This document shows positions 5,419 to 7,963 of a DNA stretch of 7,963 nt, piece by piece. The stretch lies in contig DITO01000211.1 of the NCBI GenBank assembly GCA_002422065.1, positions 1 to 7,963 of the forward strand, written 5' to 3'. Within the stretch, counting starts at the first letter, position 1. Each line of letters starts with the position of its first letter. This DNA is from Erysipelotrichaceae bacterium UBA6182. Its GTDB lineage: Bacteria > Bacillota_I > Bacilli_A > Erysipelotrichales > Erysipelotrichaceae. A model generated the notes under the pieces. The model was given only the letters and a program-made list of their open reading frames with translations, was not told where the DNA came from and made no database searches. Made by a program: the position numbers and the translations under genes.

Positions 5419-7854
5419 ATGAAGAAGATTATTGTTCTCTTTTCACTGCTTGTTATGTCAAGCTTTTTGTTATTTGGATGTGAAAGTCCATCAGAAATCA
5501 GCATTGAATTCACTGTAACATTCGATTCCAATGGTGGAACTCAAGTGAACTCGATTACAGAAGATTTAAATGCTAGTATCGAAAAGCCATCGGATCCTAC
5601 AAGATCTGGATATACCTTTGATGGATGGTACACTAGTTCAGCGCTTTCTACAGCAGTTACTTGGCCATATACGTTGACAGCGGATGTAACGTTTTATGCG
5701 AAGTGGACTGAAAATGTTGTAACCAACACATTTACAGTTACATTTGATTCCAATGGTGGTACTGCAGTGAGCGCTATCACCAACAATGAAAACTCAAGTA
5801 TTTTAAAGCCATCAGATCCAACAAAATCCGGATTTACCTTCGATGGATGGTATACAAGTTCAGCACTCACAACAGCAGTTACATGGCCACACACATTGAT
5901 TTCAAACGTGACATTCTATGCGAAGTGGACCGCAATTGTTGTAAACTCATATTCTGTTACATTTGAATCAAACGGTGGAACTGCAGTAAACGTCATCACT
6001 GACAATCAAAACGCCATCATCGCTAAACCTACAGATCCAACAAGAACAGGTTTTACCTTCGATGGCTGGTACACGAGTTCTGCACTCACGACTGCAGTTA
6101 CGTGGCCACATACATTGATATCAAACGTAACGTTCTACGCGAAGTGGACTGCAATTGTTGTTACTTATACAATTACTTGGCAAGTCAACGGACAAGTCGT
6201 TGAAACTGATTTGAATGTTATTGAAGGTACAACACCGACTTTCAATGGTTCAGTTCCTGTTAAAGCATCCACGGCACAATATACTTATACATTCAATGGC
6301 TGGAGTCCTGCAATCCAACCAGCACAAGCTAACACTACCTATGAAGCGGTCTTCACACAAACGATTCGTCAATACACCATTCAATTCAATTCGAATGGTG
6401 GTTCCAGTGTACAACCCAACACTTCAAATTATGGAACCATGCTCAATGAACCCGCTGAGCCAACCAGAGAAGGTTATCATTTTGTTTCCTGGTGTTTAGA
6501 TAGTGACCTAACTCAAGCAGTGACTTGGCCTCTTCAAGTGACTCAGAATCAAACCCTTTATGCGAAATGGAATGAAGCTGTTCCATATGGGGCATACTTA
6601 TCGACAATGCTTTCCAGTTATGCTCAGAGTCCATATGCTTATATTCCTGATTCTATGAAGCCAGGTGCAAATCTGATCACACAACAACAATCCGTATTGG
6701 ACTTCACATCATTTGTCAATGTGTCATCGATTCCTTATGGTGGACACGGCGAACAGTGGAAGATGGTTGTTACGAATCTTGAACAATCCAAGACATTCTT
6801 TAATGTGCTGACTGTCGTTGACACTTTATCGAGCGCTTCAATACTTGCGTTTAACAATTACCTGGATAGCAATCCAGCGAATACAGAATACTATGAATTT
6901 ACACAAGGTATTTATCAAGTAACCATCGAATTTAAAGATGGTGTGATGTACTATGTGTTGGATTATACTGCAACATTACCGGTCCTTGGACTTCAGACAG
7001 TTCAAATCGCATTGACATATAATGTTCTAACTCAAGAGAAAACTGGTCGTATCCAATTGGGTGCTGCCAATGCATTAAAATATGAAGTTACCAATAACAG
7101 TTATAAGTTTGGCATTATGTACTTAGGTATCAGAAGAGCATACTTTGAAATATCAAAAGACAATGATGATAATGTCGAAGGCAGAATTTTCGAATATCTA
7201 GGTGTTGATGGCACATTTACAACAGGTACTGCTGCAGAATTCTTCATCAATGATGATTATGTTTCAGTGGTTGGCAATAAATCCAGTTCAATGATGGGCT
7301 GGGCGGGTACTATCGTTGAACTTTATAGTGTCGATACAGGTGAGATGTTAGGCTATGAAGTCAGAGAAACATTCAGTTCCATTACTTATAATACGTTATG
7401 GTTCAACCTTGATGACACCTCAGGCATTACAACAATTAAAGGTGTAACTGCACCTCTTGAGAACAATAACCCACATCTCATTTATGTCAATGGCAGTGCA
7501 ACAGTGTTTGCAACCAAGAATGTTGGAGGATTCAGCACAAAGACACTTTCCCGTCGCTATGATATCGAATTCAGAAAACAGTATTTCTACTATCAGAGTG
7601 GTGGAGAAATCGTTGAAGTCATGGTCAATGTACCTATGCTATTTGTTCAACAAGAACAACTTGGCGCGCTTGTCACTGATATTAACAGTATGAATGCAGG
7701 GCTTAACTTTACATTCAATGTTCCAACAACGACAACAAGTAAGATCACAAGCGATTATGCAACACTGATTGATCCTTTTAATACTCAAAAGAATGAGTAC
7801 ACGACTCAACTCATCATCGATTACATAGGAACATTATATACACATAGCAGTTAA
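5419..7854 (+). CDS. Surface lipoprotein with InlB B-type (Listeria-Bacteroides) repeats and an unknown C-terminal domain
   Basis: The 811-aa protein starts MKKIIVLFSLLVMSSFLLFG with Cys21 next, a lipoprotein signal peptide with a slightly atypical lipobox (LFGC, Phe at -2). The mature protein should be attached to the outer face of the membrane. Residues 31-98, 105-172 and 178-245 are three close repeats of the InlB B-repeat/Listeria-Bacteroides type, each 'VTF.SNGG...KP.DPT..G.TFDGWYTS...TFYAKW', at about 73-74 residue spacing. A divergent unit lies at 250-312 (YTFNGW, YEAVF) and a fifth, clear unit at 319-384 ending LYAKW. These beta-grasp-like units act as stalks or binding modules in surface proteins. 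Residues about 387-811 form a beta-rich region that I do not recognise; aromatic-rich, with no LPxTG or TM end. The gene has its own promoter and terminator and appears monocistronic. Binding partner and role are unknown. Confidence 0.88.
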   Translation: MKKIIVLFSLLVMSSFLLFGCESPSEISIEFTVTFDSNGGTQVNSITEDLNASIEKPSDPTRSGYTFDGWYTSSALSTAVTWPYTLTADVTFYAKWTENVVTNTFTVTFDSNGGTAVSAITNNENSSILKPSDPTKSGFTFDGWYTSSALTTAVTWPHTLISNVTFYAKWTAIVVNSYSVTFESNGGTAVNVITDNQNAIIAKPTDPTRTGFTFDGWYTSSALTTAVTWPHTLISNVTFYAKWTAIVVTYTITWQVNGQVVETDLNVIEGTTPTFNGSVPVKASTAQYTYTFNGWSPAIQPAQANTTYEAVFTQTIRQYTIQFNSNGGSSVQPNTSNYGTMLNEPAEPTREGYHFVSWCLDSDLTQAVTWPLQVTQNQTLYAKWNEAVPYGAYLSTMLSSYAQSPYAYIPDSMKPGANLITQQQSVLDFTSFVNVSSIPYGGHGEQWKMVVTNLEQSKTFFNVLTVVDTLSSASILAFNNYLDSNPANTEYYEFTQGIYQVTIEFKDGVMYYVLDYTATLPVLGLQTVQIALTYNVLTQEKTGRIQLGAANALKYEVTNNSYKFGIMYLGIRRAYFEISKDNDDNVEGRIFEYLGVDGTFTTGTAAEFFINDDYVSVVGNKSSSMMGWAGTIVELYSVDTGEMLGYEVRETFSSITYNTLWFNLDDTSGITTIKGVTAPLENNNPHLIYVNGSATVFATKNVGGFSTKTLSRRYDIEFRKQYFYYQSGGEIVEVMVNVPMLFVQQEQLGALVTDINSMNAGLNFTFNVPTTTTSKITSDYATLIDPFNTQKNEYTTQLIIDYIGTLYTHSS
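5509..6153 (+). repeat. Three tandem ~220-bp coding repeats (InlB B-type modules 1-3)
   Basis: The three modules occupy 5509-5712, 5731-5934 and 5950-6153. Modules 2 and 3 encode an identical 37-residue stretch (from FTFDGWYTSS to TAIVV), yet their DNA differs at 14 of those 37 codons, all silent. The repetition is therefore old at the DNA level. Confidence 0.85.
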
Positions 7855-7871
7855 TTTTTCAGTAAATATAC

Positions 7872-7907
7872 AAAAATGCCACCCTGATTTATAGAGTGGC
7901 ATTTTTT
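7872..7907. terminator. Bidirectional rho-independent terminator after the lipoprotein gene
   Basis: AAAAATGCCACCCT (7872-7885) pairs with AGAGTGGCATTTTT (7893-7906) with one C-A mismatch around a 7-nt loop. T-runs occur on both strands, six on the plus strand and five on the minus strand. It lies 17 bp after the lipoprotein stop and just past the stop of a possible convergent minus-strand gene, so it can serve both. Confidence 0.88.
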
Positions 7908-7909
7908 GA

Positions 7910-7963
7910 TTAATCTGCATCATGTACATATTTATTTAACAACAAACCCAACCAACCAAGGCA
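7910..7963 (-). CDS. C-terminal end of a convergent gene (partial, runs off the window)
   Basis: On the minus strand the frame entering at 7963 reads CLGWLGLLLNKYVHDAD and stops at TAA (7912-7910). Only 17 codons are visible, so no product can be named. The evidence is positional: the stop lies directly before a terminator with a proper T-run on this strand, as expected for a convergent gene. The tail is hydrophobic then charged. A chance open frame of this length is quite possible. Confidence 0.35.
   Translation of the reverse strand, partial: CLGWLGLLLNKYVHDAD

Noticed and set aside
5694..5894. 66-codon minus-strand frame in the repeats
   Set aside because: It is an antisense shadow of the repetitive, codon-biased lipoprotein gene.
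5509..6153. CRISPR-like regular repeats
   Set aside because: The regular spacing is from protein modules of about 73 residues in one open frame, not short identical repeats with unique spacers.
6215..6499. 94-codon plus-strand frame
   Set aside because: It is an alternative-frame shadow inside the lipoprotein gene, with no RBS.
6443..6634. 63-codon minus-strand frame
   Set aside because: It is an antisense shadow of the lipoprotein gene.
7457..7693. 78-codon plus-strand frame
   Set aside because: It is an alternative-frame shadow inside the lipoprotein gene, with no RBS.

Overview
The window is AT-rich DNA whose genes are preceded by purine-rich Shine-Dalgarno sequences. UGA serves as a stop codon (it ends the 7-TM, small membrane, and TasA-like genes), and Trp is encoded by TGG throughout. 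Together with a lipoprotein carrying Listeria-Bacteroides (InlB B-type) repeats and a TasA-like exported protein, this suggests a low-GC Firmicutes/Mollicutes-related bacterium that keeps the standard bacterial code, for example the Acholeplasma/Izemoplasma/Haloplasma side of the tree. That placement is inference; no rRNA or marker gene is present.

Positions 1-524 hold the right end of an IS3-family element: the 3' part of OrfB with a complete D-D-35-E region, then the right terminal inverted repeat. An unrecognised ORF runs from the IS end to 832 and looks like a gene tail cut by the insertion. Positions 932-2165 form what looks like one self-contained unit: a near-consensus promoter, a tRNA-like RNA gene (979-1069) with an intact tRNA frame but a 24-nt anticodon loop, then after 17 nt a 293-aa protein with a HEPN ribonuclease motif (RNKIAH), and finally a rho-independent terminator. 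This is the most interesting part of the window, because many HEPN enzymes cut RNA and several cut tRNA anticodon loops.

Positions 2239-3978 hold a probable envelope operon: a 7-TM protein, a 36-aa single-TM protein that overlaps it (ATGA), and a membrane-anchored TasA/camelysin-like beta-sandwich protein. Positions 4194-5150 encode a 318-aa protein with a C-terminal RNase III-like fold in which several catalytic acidic residues are replaced. Positions 5368-7907 hold a promoter, an 811-aa lipoprotein with four or five beta-grasp-type repeats and a C-terminal region of about 425 residues that I do not recognise, and a strong terminator. That terminator probably also serves a convergent minus-strand gene, of which only the last 17 codons are visible.

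The likely functional groups are: a mobile element; a tRNA-like/HEPN pair that may be a toxin-antitoxin or phage-defence module; and surface or envelope genes. The RNase III-like gene stands alone. No CRISPR array, rRNA or normal tRNA was seen.
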